From assembly GCF_009834565.1 (NCBI RefSeq), contig NZ_CP019428.1, positions 1,240,001 through 1,304,000 of the forward strand: DNA of 64,000 nt, given 5' to 3'. Each line of letters starts with the position of its first letter. The stretch's first letter is position 1. The DNA is from Pseudomonas sp. R76 (lineage in GTDB: Bacteria; Pseudomonadota; Gammaproteobacteria; Pseudomonadales; Pseudomonadaceae). A model generated the notes under the pieces. It ran no database searches, was not told the origin of the DNA, and was given only the letters and a program-made list of their open reading frames with translations. Positions 47,445-57,538 of this stretch are shown here, piece after piece. Both the position numbers and the translations under genes were made by a program.

Positions 47445-48977
47445 TCAGAATTGGAAGTAAAGGAACGGCGAGAAACTCTGCGCCGACAGTTTGAGAATCG
47501 ACGCCACGAACAGCAGCAGCACCGCAGCGCGCATGGCGTAGCGTGGCCAGTCAGCGGTCCAGTAGGCCGGTTGTACGGCGGCGTCCTGGCCGACGGTGAA
47601 ACCTGGCTGGTGGATGCTGTCCGGGTTGTCGCCAGGCACCGCTTTGATCAAGCTCGGGTCGGCCGGCTTGGCTTTCTCGGCAGGGCGATTGGTGTAGAAG
47701 TCGCGCAGGCCGAAGAACGCCAGCGTTGCGTATGCCACCACCAGGGTTGCCACTTGCAGGCCGGTGAGGCTGGCGCGGTTGAGTTCCGACAGTGACCACT
47801 CGCCAAAGCTGAACATCGCACCGTACATACGGCCGGCAACGTGCAGGTTCTCGGCGCGGAAGATCACCCAGCCCATCACCACCAGCAGGAAGGTGAAGGC
47901 CCAGCGCACCACGTTGAAGCTGCGCGGCGCGGTGTTGAGGCCGATGGCTTTTTCAATCGCCAGCCACATGCCGTGCCAGGCGCCCCACACGATGTAGGTG
48001 ATGTTCGCGCCATGCCACAGGCCACCGAGCAGCATGGTCAGGAACAGGTTGCGGTAAGTGGTCAGCGTGCCTTTACGGTTGCCGCCCAGGGTGATGTACA
48101 GGTAGTCACGCAGCCAGGTCGACAGGCTGATGTGCCAGCGGCGCCAGAACTCGGTGATCGACTGGCTGATGTACGGCTGTTTGAAGTTTTCCATGAAGCG
48201 AAAACCCATCATCAAGCCCAAACCGATGGCCATGTCGCTGTAGCCGGAGAAGTCGAAGTACAGCTGCGCGGTGTAGGCCAGCGCGCCGAGCCAGGCATCG
48301 CCGGTAGTGGGGTTTTGCAGGGCGAAGCAATGGTCGGCCACCACCGCCAGGGTGTCGGCGATAAAGACTTTCTTGATGAAACCCTGCATGAACCGCGTGC
48401 AGCCCTCGGAGAACTTGTCGAGGGTGTGCGTGCGGTTGTTGAACTGGTCGGCCAGGTCGCGAAAGCGCAACACCGGGCCGGCAATCAAGTGCGGGAAGAT
48501 CGCCACGAACGCCGCAAAGTCGATGAGGTTGCGCGTGGCCGGGGTGTCACCGCGGTACACGTCGATGATGTAGCTGATCGACTCGAAGATGTAGAACGAG
48601 ATCCCGATCGGCAACAGCACGTGGGTCAGAATGAACGGCTCCAGGCCCGCCGACTTCATCATCACGTTGATGCTGTCGACACCGAAGTTGGCGTACTTGA
48701 AGTAGCCGAGGATGCACAGGTCGATTGCCACGCCGAGCAACAGCCAGCGCTGGGCCGGCTTGGTGCGCACGCCGGCGGCACCGACCTTGAGGCCGATCCA
48801 GTAATTCCACAGCGTCACGGCGGCGAACAGCGCCAGGAAGTCCACTCGCCACCAGGCGTAGAACACATAGCTGGCAATCAGCAGCAGCAGGTTGCGATAG
48901 CGTTGCCCGCTCAAGTAGTACAAGCCGAGAAAGATCGGCAAGAACAGAAACAGGAACACATTGGACGAGAAAACCAT
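47445..48977 (-). CDS. algI: AlgI, MBOAT membrane protein for alginate acetylation
   Basis: Membrane-bound O-acyltransferase that moves acetyl groups across the inner membrane for AlgJ/AlgX. 510 residues and many membrane helices. The MBOAT core is clear: SITEFWRRWHISLSTWLRDY and GGLWHGANITYIVWGAWHG, in which the essential His falls at position 322, the number known for P. aeruginosa AlgI. The upstream gap to algL contains a G tract and a repeat element. Confidence 0.95.
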   Translation of the reverse strand: MVFSSNVFLFLFLPIFLGLYYLSGQRYRNLLLLIASYVFYAWWRVDFLALFAAVTLWNYWIGLKVGAAGVRTKPAQRWLLLGVAIDLCILGYFKYANFGVDSINVMMKSAGLEPFILTHVLLPIGISFYIFESISYIIDVYRGDTPATRNLIDFAAFVAIFPHLIAGPVLRFRDLADQFNNRTHTLDKFSEGCTRFMQGFIKKVFIADTLAVVADHCFALQNPTTGDAWLGALAYTAQLYFDFSGYSDMAIGLGLMMGFRFMENFKQPYISQSITEFWRRWHISLSTWLRDYLYITLGGNRKGTLTTYRNLFLTMLLGGLWHGANITYIVWGAWHGMWLAIEKAIGLNTAPRSFNVVRWAFTFLLVVMGWVIFRAENLHVAGRMYGAMFSFGEWSLSELNRASLTGLQVATLVVAYATLAFFGLRDFYTNRPAEKAKPADPSLIKAVPGDNPDSIHQPGFTVGQDAAVQPAYWTADWPRYAMRAAVLLLFVASILKLSAQSFSPFLYFQF

Positions 48978-49017
48978 CCCGATCTCTCCATGTTTAACAG
49001 ACAGTCAAGGGCCAGAG

Positions 49018-49037
49018 CCCCCCCAACCCCCCCCCCC
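49018..49037. repeat. homopolymeric C/G tract upstream of algI
   Basis: Seven Cs, two As, then eleven Cs on the plus strand, that is G11-TT-G7 in the alginate transcript, 41-60 bases before the algI start. Such tracts slip during replication. Just upstream in the transcript CCCCC can pair with the G run to form a hairpin. Confidence 0.7.
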
Positions 49038-49057
49038 ACGATTTCGGGGGAGGCTGT

Positions 49058-49164
49058 GATCGTTCCCCCGCTCTGCGTGGGAATGCCTCACTGGACGCTC
49101 TGCGTCCGCTTTTGGGACGCAGAGCGTCCCTGGCTGCATTCCCACGCGGAGCGTGGGAACGATC
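49058..49164. repeat. GATCGTTCCCACGC-type inverted repeat element
   Basis: Third copy of the element, here inside the alginate operon between algL and algI, with slight changes (CGTTCCCCCGC in one arm). With the G tract it makes up nearly all of the 195-base spacer. Confidence 0.8.
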
Positions 49165-49172
49165 ATCAGCCG

Positions 49173-50282
49173 CTAGTTGCCTTTGTTGCCTTTCTCATGC
49201 GTCGGGTCGTAGACCTTGGTCAGGTCACCGCCCAGTCGGAAGGTCTTGAACGGCTGCATGCCATGCTTGCGTTCGAGCACATCCGGGGCGCAGGTGTAGA
49301 GGGTGCAGAAGGGTTCAAGCCAGGCGAACTTCATGTCCTCCTTGAGATCCTTCATGTCCTGTTCCTTGCCGTTCTTCTTCTCGAAGATTTCCGGGTCTTT
49401 GACCCCGGCCAGCACTTTGTCACCCAGGCGTTTCAACGCGCCGTTGTTTTCCTGGCGCAAATCAACACCATTAACCAGGGCAAAACTGGCGATCATCGAC
49501 AGCGGTGGCAGCGCGTAGTTGTGGTACGACAAGGCCCGTTGCTGACGCTTCAATTCGTTGGGCAAAAAGCCCTGGTCATCGACCTGGTTGGCGCCGACTT
49601 TGTATTCCTTCACCGCCCAATCAAACAGGTCGCGGCGGTTGACGGCGACGGACGTCGCCATCACCGACCAGGCAGCCCAGTAGGAGTGGTTGTTGGTTTT
49701 TTCCAGCGGCAGGTTGTCCCAATCGCTCACCACCTGATCGGCCAGCTTGTTGAACCAGGCTTCGATCAACTGCGATTCCTGCTGGTGGTTGGCCAGCGGG
49801 TGCGAGTCGGAGAACTTCAGGCGCACATAGGCCGAGGCCATGCTGCCCAACGCCCATTTGCGCATGGACTTGCCGGTGTGGTTGAAGTCCTTGGACATCA
49901 ACGCATTCGCCTTGGCCCAGCTGGTAAGCCAGTTCAGGGTGCATTCCAGTTGCTGCGGACGACCGTCGCGCATGAACTGCATCACGCGCTTGCTGGTGTC
50001 TTTTTCCAGCTTGGTGATGTCGGCGGTGCTGTCGCGAAAGGCTTTTTCGGATTGCACATTCAGGGTGGAACGGGCTTTGTCCGAACCTTCGTACTTGCTG
50101 CGAAATTGCAGCGAGCCGGTGTACGGCGCCGGCATGGCGTCGCAGTCATTCTTGAAGTCGCCGGTCTTGAACGCTTCCACCGGGGCGAAATAACCCTGGG
50201 GCGGGCGCAGTGGCGCGGCGGCGTTGGCTGCGCCGGCGAATATCGCCAGGCCCAGTAACGATGGGATCAATAACTTCTGCAT
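49173..50282 (-). CDS. algL: AlgL, alginate lyase
   Basis: Periplasmic polysaccharide lyase (PL5) that degrades alginate left in the periplasm. I chose the second ATG, which has GAGG six bases upstream, giving [20 protein letters not shown] and 369 residues; the first ATG would add MRLP. The signal peptide is cleaved near [10 protein letters not shown]. The active-site motif NNHSYW lies at 197-202 (catalytic His199), and the Tyr-containing [10 protein letters not shown] follows. It sits 24 bases after algX. Confidence 0.95.
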   Translation of the reverse strand: MQKLLIPSLLGLAIFAGAANAAAPLRPPQGYFAPVEAFKTGDFKNDCDAMPAPYTGSLQFRSKYEGSDKARSTLNVQSEKAFRDSTADITKLEKDTSKRVMQFMRDGRPQQLECTLNWLTSWAKANALMSKDFNHTGKSMRKWALGSMASAYVRLKFSDSHPLANHQQESQLIEAWFNKLADQVVSDWDNLPLEKTNNHSYWAAWSVMATSVAVNRRDLFDWAVKEYKVGANQVDDQGFLPNELKRQQRALSYHNYALPPLSMIASFALVNGVDLRQENNGALKRLGDKVLAGVKDPEIFEKKNGKEQDMKDLKEDMKFAWLEPFCTLYTCAPDVLERKHGMQPFKTFRLGGDLTKVYDPTHEKGNKGN

Positions 50283-50306
50283 AGGTAACCTCATTGCATA
50301 CTTAAT

Positions 50307-51752
50307 TCACGGCGTTGAGGCAGTCTGTTGACCACCCGCTGGGAATACGTTGCGTGTGCAAATTTTCGCTTCGACTTTCTGCGCGGCAGCACCCGCTTCG
50401 GGGCCCTGCACTTCAACGGCCAGCAAGTTCTGCGAGGCCCAGTCTTCATCGGTGCGCAGTTCAAAGGCGAAACGCCCGTCTGTATCGGATGTTTCGGGTT
50501 TCTCGATCTTGATGTCCTCGTGGCGCCCGTTCATGTACCAGAGGGTGGCTTGCAAGGTTTTCACCGACGGGTCGGCGAAGCGGATGTCGACCTGGTGACT
50601 GCTGTTACGCAGGTCTTTGTTCGAACTGTTCACCAGCAATTCGTTCTTGCCGGGTTTCAACGTCGTGCTGGCGCTCATCTGCGCGGTCTTGCCTTCGCAG
50701 CCGTTGTCGAGCAGCGACATCATCTGGCGGTAGATGGTCTCCTGGTCGAGGCGGTACAGCGGCGAGAATTCCCAGATCAGAATTTTCGGCGGGGTTTTCT
50801 GGAATTCGTCGCTGCCCAGGTACTGGATCATCGAGCCTTCGAGACCACCGCCAGGGAAGGCGACGTTGAGGATGTCGGCACCGATTTCCTGTTCCAGGAA
50901 ACCGGCAAAGTTGTAGTTCTTGCCGCTGTGGCTGGTGCCGACCAGGGTAATCTGCGGGTTGCCCGAATCGCCGAAGAGGTCGCCGTCACCGGCTTCGCCC
51001 TTGGGTTCGGTGGTGAACTGGTCCATGTACTGGATCGCGTAGCTGGTGCCGCACAGTTGCCCGGCCATGTTGTGCAAGGTGCCGGTCTTGCCCATGCGCC
51101 CGGAGCGCTTGGTTTCGAACTCACGCTTGGGAATATCCGCGAACTCAGGCATCGCACGGACTTTGGCACCGACGATTTTTGCCGTGCGCTGGGCGCCGTA
51201 AGGGGTCCAGTGTTGGTCGCCACGGAAGTAGAAATCGTGGGCCGGCAGTTCATCCGGCAGTTGCTCGTTAGTCAGCGGCGAGAGGTCCGGCACCACGTAA
51301 CCCATCTTGGCGAAACGGCCGAGCATGGTCTTGTAGTTGCCCAGTGCCTTGTCGAAATCGAACTTGGCTTTTTCTTCCGGGTTGAGCTTGTTGCGGTTCA
51401 CCAGGCCACGGGTCGGCTGGTAGACCACCACCAGTTCCACGCCCTTGGCCTTGAACGCATCGTGCAGCTGCTGCATGCGTTTGTAGCCGGCGGGGCTGGT
51501 GTCGAATTCGGTGCGCAAATCTTCCTGGGTACGGAACAGCCAGTCGCCCTGGGCTTGCACCAGGGTGGTGAAGTTCTGCTGGTAACGCGTGGTGTAGTTC
51601 TTCGCGTCATGGGCGGCCGGGCACAGGCTGCAGCACGGTTCGGCGGTAAAGGTCGGCGCCTTGATTTCATCGGCGCGTACGCCTTGGCTGGCCGCCAGCA
51701 GGCCGAGGGTCAGACCCGAGAGGCTCAGCAGTTTGATCATGTGTGGGTGCAT
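50307..51752 (-). CDS. algX: AlgX, alginate acetyltransferase with carbohydrate-binding module
   Basis: Periplasmic enzyme that acetylates alginate directly and belongs to the AlgK-AlgX export scaffold. 481 residues from the ATG with GAGG at proper spacing; an ATG three codons earlier has the GAGG immediately adjacent and is less likely. After a signal peptide (SGLTLGLLAASQGVRA) comes an SGNH-like domain with Asp179-Gln-His181 (RGDQHWTPYG) and Ser274 (VGTSHSGKNYNF), then a C-terminal carbohydrate-binding domain (TLWYMNGRHEDIKIEK). Cysteines in EPCCSLCPA fit the known disulfides. Confidence 0.95.
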   Translation of the reverse strand: MHPHMIKLLSLSGLTLGLLAASQGVRADEIKAPTFTAEPCCSLCPAAHDAKNYTTRYQQNFTTLVQAQGDWLFRTQEDLRTEFDTSPAGYKRMQQLHDAFKAKGVELVVVYQPTRGLVNRNKLNPEEKAKFDFDKALGNYKTMLGRFAKMGYVVPDLSPLTNEQLPDELPAHDFYFRGDQHWTPYGAQRTAKIVGAKVRAMPEFADIPKREFETKRSGRMGKTGTLHNMAGQLCGTSYAIQYMDQFTTEPKGEAGDGDLFGDSGNPQITLVGTSHSGKNYNFAGFLEQEIGADILNVAFPGGGLEGSMIQYLGSDEFQKTPPKILIWEFSPLYRLDQETIYRQMMSLLDNGCEGKTAQMSASTTLKPGKNELLVNSSNKDLRNSSHQVDIRFADPSVKTLQATLWYMNGRHEDIKIEKPETSDTDGRFAFELRTDEDWASQNLLAVEVQGPEAGAAAQKVEAKICTRNVFPAGGQQTASTP

Positions 51753-51763
51753 AAGGGTCATCC

Positions 51764-53323
51764 TCAGTCCTGCATTTCGGTCTGGCGTTCGACAGGGTCA
51801 ATCAGCACGGCTTTCTGTTGGCGCACCAACAGGTCGAGAATTTCTTCCTGCCGATCACCCAGCACGCCGTTGAAGCTGATACCGCTGGATTTGGTCGGCG
51901 CCAGCATCGACACGCGGTACAGCTCGACACTCAGTGGCGAGTCGATCGACAGCGGCCCGCTGCCGTTACCCGCCAATTCACCGCCAACCACGATCAGCGA
52001 GACCTTGGCGTCGAACGGGTCGAGGGCGATGTCGCGGTCGGTGTCGGTCAAATCCTTGATGTGGCCGTACACGCCGGTCAGGCCGTTGGCCATCGCGGTG
52101 TTCTCGTACAGGCGGATGTTCACGCTGTTACGGATACGAATGCCGTGGCGACGGTTGGCGATCACCTTGTTGCCCCACAGCAGGTTGTCGGCGCTTTCAT
52201 ACAGCGTGATGCCGTCGGTGTGGTTGCGGTAGATCTCGTTGTCGGCGATCAGGTTGTTGACGCTGTTACGGTCGATCACCAGGCCCGACAGCTTGTTGTC
52301 GTAGCTGCGGTTGTTGAAGATGAAGCTGTCGTTCACTTCACGGGAAATGATGATGCCGTGCTTCTTCTTGGTGCCGTAGACGGTGTTGTCGGCGATGATC
52401 AGGCCGTGGGAACGGTCGTGCGGGTCAATGCCGTAGACGATGTTGTCTTTGTAGGTGTTGCCCTTGAGCACAAAGCCCGTGGTCTCGTAGCAGTAGAAGC
52501 CGTACCACATGTCCGAGAACTCGGAATCGACGATCCAGCCGGTCGGCTCAGGGCGCTTGAGCACCTTGGCCATGTTCGGCGTGTACTGGGAAATACTCAC
52601 CCCGTACGACTTACTGTTGGCGTAGCCGAAACTGGCCATTTTGCTGTTGGCGACGTAGGTCTCGGTGCCGCCCCAGGCCAGCAGGAACGGGCGGAATTCC
52701 TTGGGTGACTGGAACAGTGCCGGGCCATTGGTCTTTTCATTCCAGCCGGTGATCCGGGTGTCACGCACAAACAGCTGGCCGTCGTTGATCAGGAACGAAC
52801 CGGCTTGTTGCGACAGGCGCAGCTCCTGGGTTTTCTTGTCTATTTCGAGGATGCCTTTGCGCCCGACCACGATCGGCAGCTTGGCCAGAAACACGCCCGG
52901 CGAGGTTTCGCTGAGGTACTGCTTGGGCACTTTGCCGAGCAGGTCCTTGAGGTTCATGTAGCCGTCGTCGACAAAGATCGCCTGGGGAATGCCGTGCTGG
53001 CGCACCACCCATTCGGCCATCTTGTTGTCGCCGCCGATAAAGTCCTTGAGCGCGTCTTCCTGCATCATGCGGCGGATGCTGATTTTGCCCGGCTTGGTTC
53101 TGACGATCTTTTTTTCCATCGCCGCGCCGGTGTAGCCCGACAGGTCCGGCAGCGCGGGCTTGGCCATTTCCAGCGGCGCCGTCGGCGGGCTGGAAATGGT
53201 GTAGGTCTTGGCCTGTTGCAGTTCTTTGGCGATGGTCGGCGCCTTGCCCTGCTGCGGGGTGTCGGCAAACGCTGTGGCACTGGCCATCAGCATCGCGGCA
53301 ACCAGCATTTTTTGAGGAATCAT
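51764..53323 (-). CDS. algG: AlgG, alginate C5-mannuronan epimerase
   Basis: Periplasmic epimerase converting polymer D-mannuronate to L-guluronate. 519 residues from the ATG preceded by GGGAG; the frame opens five codons earlier. A signal peptide (KMLVAAMLMASATAFA) is followed by a right-handed beta-helix built from CASH-type repeats (NTVYGTKKKHGIIISREVND, ENTAMANGLTGVYG). The catalytic DPHD motif is at 300-303 in VYGIDPHDRSHG. Seven bases separate it from algX's nearest start signal. Confidence 0.95.
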   Translation of the reverse strand: MIPQKMLVAAMLMASATAFADTPQQGKAPTIAKELQQAKTYTISSPPTAPLEMAKPALPDLSGYTGAAMEKKIVRTKPGKISIRRMMQEDALKDFIGGDNKMAEWVVRQHGIPQAIFVDDGYMNLKDLLGKVPKQYLSETSPGVFLAKLPIVVGRKGILEIDKKTQELRLSQQAGSFLINDGQLFVRDTRITGWNEKTNGPALFQSPKEFRPFLLAWGGTETYVANSKMASFGYANSKSYGVSISQYTPNMAKVLKRPEPTGWIVDSEFSDMWYGFYCYETTGFVLKGNTYKDNIVYGIDPHDRSHGLIIADNTVYGTKKKHGIIISREVNDSFIFNNRSYDNKLSGLVIDRNSVNNLIADNEIYRNHTDGITLYESADNLLWGNKVIANRRHGIRIRNSVNIRLYENTAMANGLTGVYGHIKDLTDTDRDIALDPFDAKVSLIVVGGELAGNGSGPLSIDSPLSVELYRVSMLAPTKSSGISFNGVLGDRQEEILDLLVRQQKAVLIDPVERQTEMQD

Positions 53324-53337
53324 TGCGCAGGCTCCCA

Positions 53338-54825
53338 TCAGAACTTCCAGATCACGTCGACAAAGGCGCGATGCATGTACGAGTCGACCTGGCTGCCATA
53401 CGCGTCACCCGTCTTGAACACGCCGGCACGAAAGCGCACCAGCGCCGACGGTTCGTCGATCGACTGGCTGAGCGCGGCCGGCAGCAGGCCTTTCTTGAAG
53501 TACTTGGTGACCACCAGGTCCATCTCCTGGCCCAGGTCCTTCTTGCCGTCTTCGAGCGGCAGGGAAGTGCTGGACAGGATCGCGCCGGTCACGTCGTCGG
53601 TGTTGTTCTGCACGGCATCGATGCCGTTGCTGCCCACCGGCTTGTTGCCGTCGACACGCCAGAACTTGTGGTAGACCAGGCTGGCGTCGTAGTCCTCACG
53701 CAGCTGCCAGGAACCGAACAGGCTCATCGACTGCATGTTGTTCATTTCGCCGCGAAACGCCTCGCCGAAGCGGTGCACGCGGGACTGGGTGCCGGTCCAG
53801 TTCGAGCGGTTGCTTTGCAGGCCGTTCTGCTCGTAGTTGGCGCTCGCGCGGGAGTACGCCGCGCCGACTTGCCACTGCGGGTCCAGACGCAGGCGAATGC
53901 CGAGGTCGGTGGCCCAGCCACTCACGTCGTCGCTGCGCTTGGCTTCGGTTGGGCGAGTGCCGTCTTTGTTCAGGGCGTTGACCGTGTCGCGGTCGCCTTT
54001 CATGCCGGTGACGCTGGCCCAGTAGTTGACGGTGTTGGTGTTGCGCCAGTTGTAGGCGTCGCTGTTGGCTTCGATGCCGAGCCAGGTCAGGTCGCCATTC
54101 TCGCGTTTGTCCAACGGGTCGGTGGCCACGCCCGGTTCGGCGTAGTCGAGCTTGCCGTCGTCGTGGGTGTGGTGACCGCGCAGGCCGATCCACTGGCCCG
54201 GCGTCCACTGGTAGGCGGCGTCGGCGTAGAAGTGCTGGCGGTCCTTGTCCTTGGGCGACAGTTCCTTGAGGTCGGTGCGGTATTCGCTGAAGCGTTCGGC
54301 GGCGCCGACATTGGCCTTGAGCAAGGTGGTGTCGAAGGTCCAGTTCAGCGCCTCGATGTTGGTGTCGCGCCATTGGCCGTCGTCATTGCGCAGGCGCTGG
54401 CGACCGAACTTGAGGATCTCGCCAGGGTAGGGCGTAAAGCCGCTGTAGCCGACCCAGAACTCGCGCAGGGCCAAGTAGTTTTTCTTGGCTTTGCGGTCGT
54501 CGTTGCTCGATTGTTCGGTGGTGTCATCGGCCGACTGTTGCAGGGTGTCGGTCTCGATGATGTCGCTGGAGGTCACGGCCTGACCCATGGCGTAGGCGCT
54601 CCACGCGCCGCTTTCGCCGTAGACCCACGGGCGCAGGTCGAGGCCGATGCCGTTGACGTCGCCGCCTTTCTGCGTGCCGAGGTCGCGGTCATCTTCGGAC
54701 TGCGCGGTGGCTTTGACTTCCAGGCCGAAGTTCTTGGCTTCGGTCAGCGCGGCCAGGGTCGGGCACGACCACAGCAGGGCGAAGGTCAGGCCGATGCCGG
54801 CCTTGACGAATGGGTTGAGCTTCAT
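53338..54825 (-). CDS. algE: AlgE, outer-membrane alginate porin
   Basis: 18-strand beta-barrel that secretes alginate. 495 residues: signal peptide ([16 protein letters not shown], cleavage before ALTEAKNFG), then regular alternating strands and acidic/basic loops such as [20 protein letters not shown] and a final strand ending FVDVIWKF with C-terminal Phe. It starts within the last four bases of algK. Confidence 0.96.
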   Translation of the reverse strand: MKLNPFVKAGIGLTFALLWSCPTLAALTEAKNFGLEVKATAQSEDDRDLGTQKGGDVNGIGLDLRPWVYGESGAWSAYAMGQAVTSSDIIETDTLQQSADDTTEQSSNDDRKAKKNYLALREFWVGYSGFTPYPGEILKFGRQRLRNDDGQWRDTNIEALNWTFDTTLLKANVGAAERFSEYRTDLKELSPKDKDRQHFYADAAYQWTPGQWIGLRGHHTHDDGKLDYAEPGVATDPLDKRENGDLTWLGIEANSDAYNWRNTNTVNYWASVTGMKGDRDTVNALNKDGTRPTEAKRSDDVSGWATDLGIRLRLDPQWQVGAAYSRASANYEQNGLQSNRSNWTGTQSRVHRFGEAFRGEMNNMQSMSLFGSWQLREDYDASLVYHKFWRVDGNKPVGSNGIDAVQNNTDDVTGAILSSTSLPLEDGKKDLGQEMDLVVTKYFKKGLLPAALSQSIDEPSALVRFRAGVFKTGDAYGSQVDSYMHRAFVDVIWKF

Positions 54826-56318
54826 AGGGATTCCTCGCCGTCTTCTTCTTGCAGGGCGTGCAGTTGCAGCGTGCTCTGGGCCAGGGTGCCGCGCGCGGCC
54901 AGTTCCTGTTGCACCAGGCGTTGGCCTTCGGCGCGTTGCTCCGGCGTGAGCGGGGCTTCGAGCTGCGTGGCCAAGTCATTGGCCTCTGGCGTGTCCTGGG
55001 CTTTAGCCAACTGGCTGAAGACATAGGCGTTCAATGGGTCGGGCTTGGTGCCCTTGCCTTGGGAAAACAACTGGGCGATGGCGAAGTCGGCGCTGTTCTG
55101 GCCGTTGCGTGCAGCGGTCAGCAGGTGGTCGAGGGCTTTTTGCGAATAGACCTTGCCCAGGTAGCCCCGGCGGTAGATCTGGCCGAGGTAGTAATCGGCG
55201 GCCACTTCCTTGCCCACGGCTTTTTCGAAATGCGCTTCGGCGGCCTTGGCGTCGGCCGGCACCCACTTGCCTTCGTAATAGAGCTTGCCCAGCAACAGCT
55301 CGGCGCGCGGCTGGTCGGCGGCGCGGCCGTTGTCCAGGTACTTCATCATCTGGTCGACGTCACCCAGTTCCGGGAAGTCGTAGAGCAGTTGCGCCAGGCT
55401 GACCCAGGAAGCGGGGTAGCCAGGGGCGATTTTTTCCAGCAGCGCTTGCGCGGTTTTCTCGTCGGTTTTGCCCAGGGTCGCATCACCCAAGACACGTGCG
55501 ACGCTGTCGACGCGTTGTGCGGTGACGGTGCCACGGCTGTAACCGGCTTCCATCTGCTTGAGCAGTTCGGCCTGTTTTTCCGGCTCGGCTTTTTTCTGGT
55601 AGACCGTGGCCAGCTCGACGTAGCAGATGTCGGTGGTGTTCAGCGCGGCCTTGCAGATGCGCTCCACGTCATCCAGATGCTGGTCGTAGGTGTCCTGGGT
55701 GCGGTACAGCAGCACCTGGGCCAGACCGGCTTCCGGGTAACCCGCCGCTTGCCATTTGCTGATCTGCTGCTGGGCATTCACGTTGGGGAAGCTGTGCGGG
55801 TATTGCAGGTACAGCATCGCCAGCGGGATCAGGGTGTTGCCTTCGCCATTGGCAAAGGCTTTTTTCAACAGGCCTTCGGCTTCATGCTGCTCAGCCTCGG
55901 TGGCGCCGGGTTTGGCCACCAACAGGCGACCCAGGCGCGCCTGAGCGCGGGGCGAGGTATCGGCAGCGGCGCGGTAGGTGGCCTCGGCCTGGCGGATTTG
56001 CTCGGGGTCGCGGGTGGTCACCTGGATATCGGCCAGGCCGACTTGGGCCTCGCTGTAACCCAGGTCTGCCAGTTGCTGGTAATTCTGCTGGGCGGTGACG
56101 GTGTCGCCGCGCTTCAAGGCTTCGTTGGCCAGGCGCTGGTCGGGCAGGCCGGCGCAACCGGCGAGACTGACCGCAACAGCCAGCAACGCCGCAGTACCCA
56201 TGTGGGAGCGGGCTTGCTCGCGAAGAGGGCGTGTCAGTTGATGCATGTGTTGGCTGACACACTGCTTTCGCGAGCAAGCCCGCTCCCACAGGGATTGCGG
56301 TGTATTTGAGAGAGTCAT
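54822..56318 (-). CDS. algK: AlgK, alginate export TPR lipoprotein (REP-interrupted 5' end)
   Basis: Outer-membrane lipoprotein scaffold with Sel1/TPR-like repeats that localises AlgE and binds AlgX. From the ATG with AGGA ten bases upstream the product has 498 residues, but a 90-bp REP doublet occupies codons of the N-terminal region in frame (residues about 9-40, including LWERACSRK and LREQARSH). The lipobox SLAGC has Cys55, far beyond a normal signal peptide. ATGs within or after the REP would give plausible shorter leaders: Met25 ([15 protein letters not shown], then a hydrophobic core) or Met40 ([16 protein letters not shown]), though neither has a clear ribosome site. The mature part ([20 protein letters not shown]...) looks intact. 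Confidence 0.9.
   Translation of the reverse strand: MTLSNTPQSLWERACSRKQCVSQHMHQLTRPLREQARSHMGTAALLAVAVSLAGCAGLPDQRLANEALKRGDTVTAQQNYQQLADLGYSEAQVGLADIQVTTRDPEQIRQAEATYRAAADTSPRAQARLGRLLVAKPGATEAEQHEAEGLLKKAFANGEGNTLIPLAMLYLQYPHSFPNVNAQQQISKWQAAGYPEAGLAQVLLYRTQDTYDQHLDDVERICKAALNTTDICYVELATVYQKKAEPEKQAELLKQMEAGYSRGTVTAQRVDSVARVLGDATLGKTDEKTAQALLEKIAPGYPASWVSLAQLLYDFPELGDVDQMMKYLDNGRAADQPRAELLLGKLYYEGKWVPADAKAAEAHFEKAVGKEVAADYYLGQIYRRGYLGKVYSQKALDHLLTAARNGQNSADFAIAQLFSQGKGTKPDPLNAYVFSQLAKAQDTPEANDLATQLEAPLTPEQRAEGQRLVQQELAARGTLAQSTLQLHALQEEDGEESL
56201..56290. repeat. REP doublet inside the 5' end of algK
   Basis: Two perfect 24-nt complementary arms, TGTGGGAGCGGGCTTGCTCG plus CGAA and its reverse complement, separated by about 42 bases. 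The element is 90 bp, a multiple of three, and contains no stop codon in the algK frame, so the gene remains open through it. In the mRNA the arms would form a very stable hairpin. Confidence 0.92.
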
Positions 56319-56335
56319 CACAGGCATGTCCTCGC

Positions 56336-57502
56336 TTACAGACCGTGAGCCGTGGCTTTGTCGATCAGCCAGTTCAGGGACGGGCCACGGTCGCTGGTCA
56401 CTTCAACCGGGCGGCCGGCGTAGGTGCTGTCCAGCGGTGCGTCCGGCTTGATCTGCACGCGGATGTCGGAGGACAGGTCGGCGCTGTTCAGGCTGGTGCT
56501 GCTGACGATGGTGCCAGTGCGGATCTGTTCTTCGTCGGCGACCTGGAAACTCACTGGAGTGCCTGGGCGAACGTCGGCGAACTGGCGATAGGTGAAGCGC
56601 GCTTCCACGTTGGCCAGGCTGCCGCGTGGCACCAGTTGGAAGATCACATCGCCCTTGTTGGCGTACTGGCCGTCGGCGACCATTTGCTGGGCAACCACGC
56701 AATCACACGGCGAGGTCAGGGTGCCGGTCATTTGCTTGCCGAACAGCTCTTCAACCTTGGCCGGTTGCAGTTGGTCTTCGTCCAGATGGCCCTTGAGCAC
56801 ATCGAGCATGCTGGTGCTGAAGGTCGCCAGTGGCGCGCCTTTGGCCGCGACCGCGTCACCTTTGAGCAGGCTTTGCACGGTGCCGTCGCGCGGCATCGTC
56901 ACGTTCATGCCCGGCACGCTGACCAGGCCGGCCTGGGCGTGGCTGACGAAGTACATGCCATACACCGACTTGAAGACAAAGCCGAATGCGGCGAGGCCGA
57001 CGATGAAAATACCTGCGCTGAACACCACGGCGCGCAGGCGACCGAACGCGGTCATGCCGCTGCCGCCGTCCTTGACCTTGCGCGCCTTGGTGAAGTTGTC
57101 GCGTTGCAGGGTGGCGAGTACGTCGCCCATGGTCACAATGTCGCCGGACAAGTGCGAGGTGATCAAGTGGCGCAGGGTCGAGATGTCTTGTTGTTCCAGG
57201 TTCTGGAACTGGCAACCGGTGCGGCCGGTCTGGCGGTCGTAGGAGCGAATCTGCAGCTCTACGTCCATCGCCAGGCCTAGGTTGTCGATGACGAATTGCA
57301 GGCGGCCTTTGTGCACTTCACCGACGGTCAGCGGCTGGGTGGCGGTGAACGCCAGGCCACCGGCGGACAGGTCGATCACCCGCGCTTCGGTCTGGGAACG
57401 GTCGGTGTTGAAGAAGCGCAGCTTGGCCGGGATTTTCACGCGGGCATGTTGGCGCTGGGCTTCGGACTCGTGGACAACGTTGGCGTTTACTTGGCTATTC
57501 AT
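56336..57502 (-). CDS. alg44: Alg44, c-di-GMP-binding PilZ co-polymerase
   Basis: Inner-membrane partner of Alg8 that activates alginate polymerisation on binding cyclic di-GMP. 388 residues: N-terminal PilZ domain with Arg17-x3-Arg21 (QRQHARVKIP) and Asp44-x-Ser46 (VIDLSAGGLAF), at the same positions as the ligand-binding residues of P. aeruginosa Alg44. One membrane helix (LRAVVFSAGIFIVGLAAFGF) and a periplasmic adaptor-like domain (LVSVPGMNVTMPRDGTVQSL) follow. The binding site is intact, so alginate output should depend on c-di-GMP. Confidence 0.96.
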   Translation of the reverse strand: MNSQVNANVVHESEAQRQHARVKIPAKLRFFNTDRSQTEARVIDLSAGGLAFTATQPLTVGEVHKGRLQFVIDNLGLAMDVELQIRSYDRQTGRTGCQFQNLEQQDISTLRHLITSHLSGDIVTMGDVLATLQRDNFTKARKVKDGGSGMTAFGRLRAVVFSAGIFIVGLAAFGFVFKSVYGMYFVSHAQAGLVSVPGMNVTMPRDGTVQSLLKGDAVAAKGAPLATFSTSMLDVLKGHLDEDQLQPAKVEELFGKQMTGTLTSPCDCVVAQQMVADGQYANKGDVIFQLVPRGSLANVEARFTYRQFADVRPGTPVSFQVADEEQIRTGTIVSSTSLNSADLSSDIRVQIKPDAPLDSTYAGRPVEVTSDRGPSLNWLIDKATAHGL

Positions 57503-57538
57503 GGTGTGTAGTTCCTAGTTAATTCAGGCTTGGCAGGG

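Noticed and set aside
47841..50258. 805-codon plus-strand open frame across algI and algL
   Set aside because: It crosses two genes and an intergenic repeat; composition is that of an antisense shadow.
53323..56309. Two long plus-strand frames antisense to algE and algK
   Set aside because: Both are shadows of strongly supported alginate export genes.
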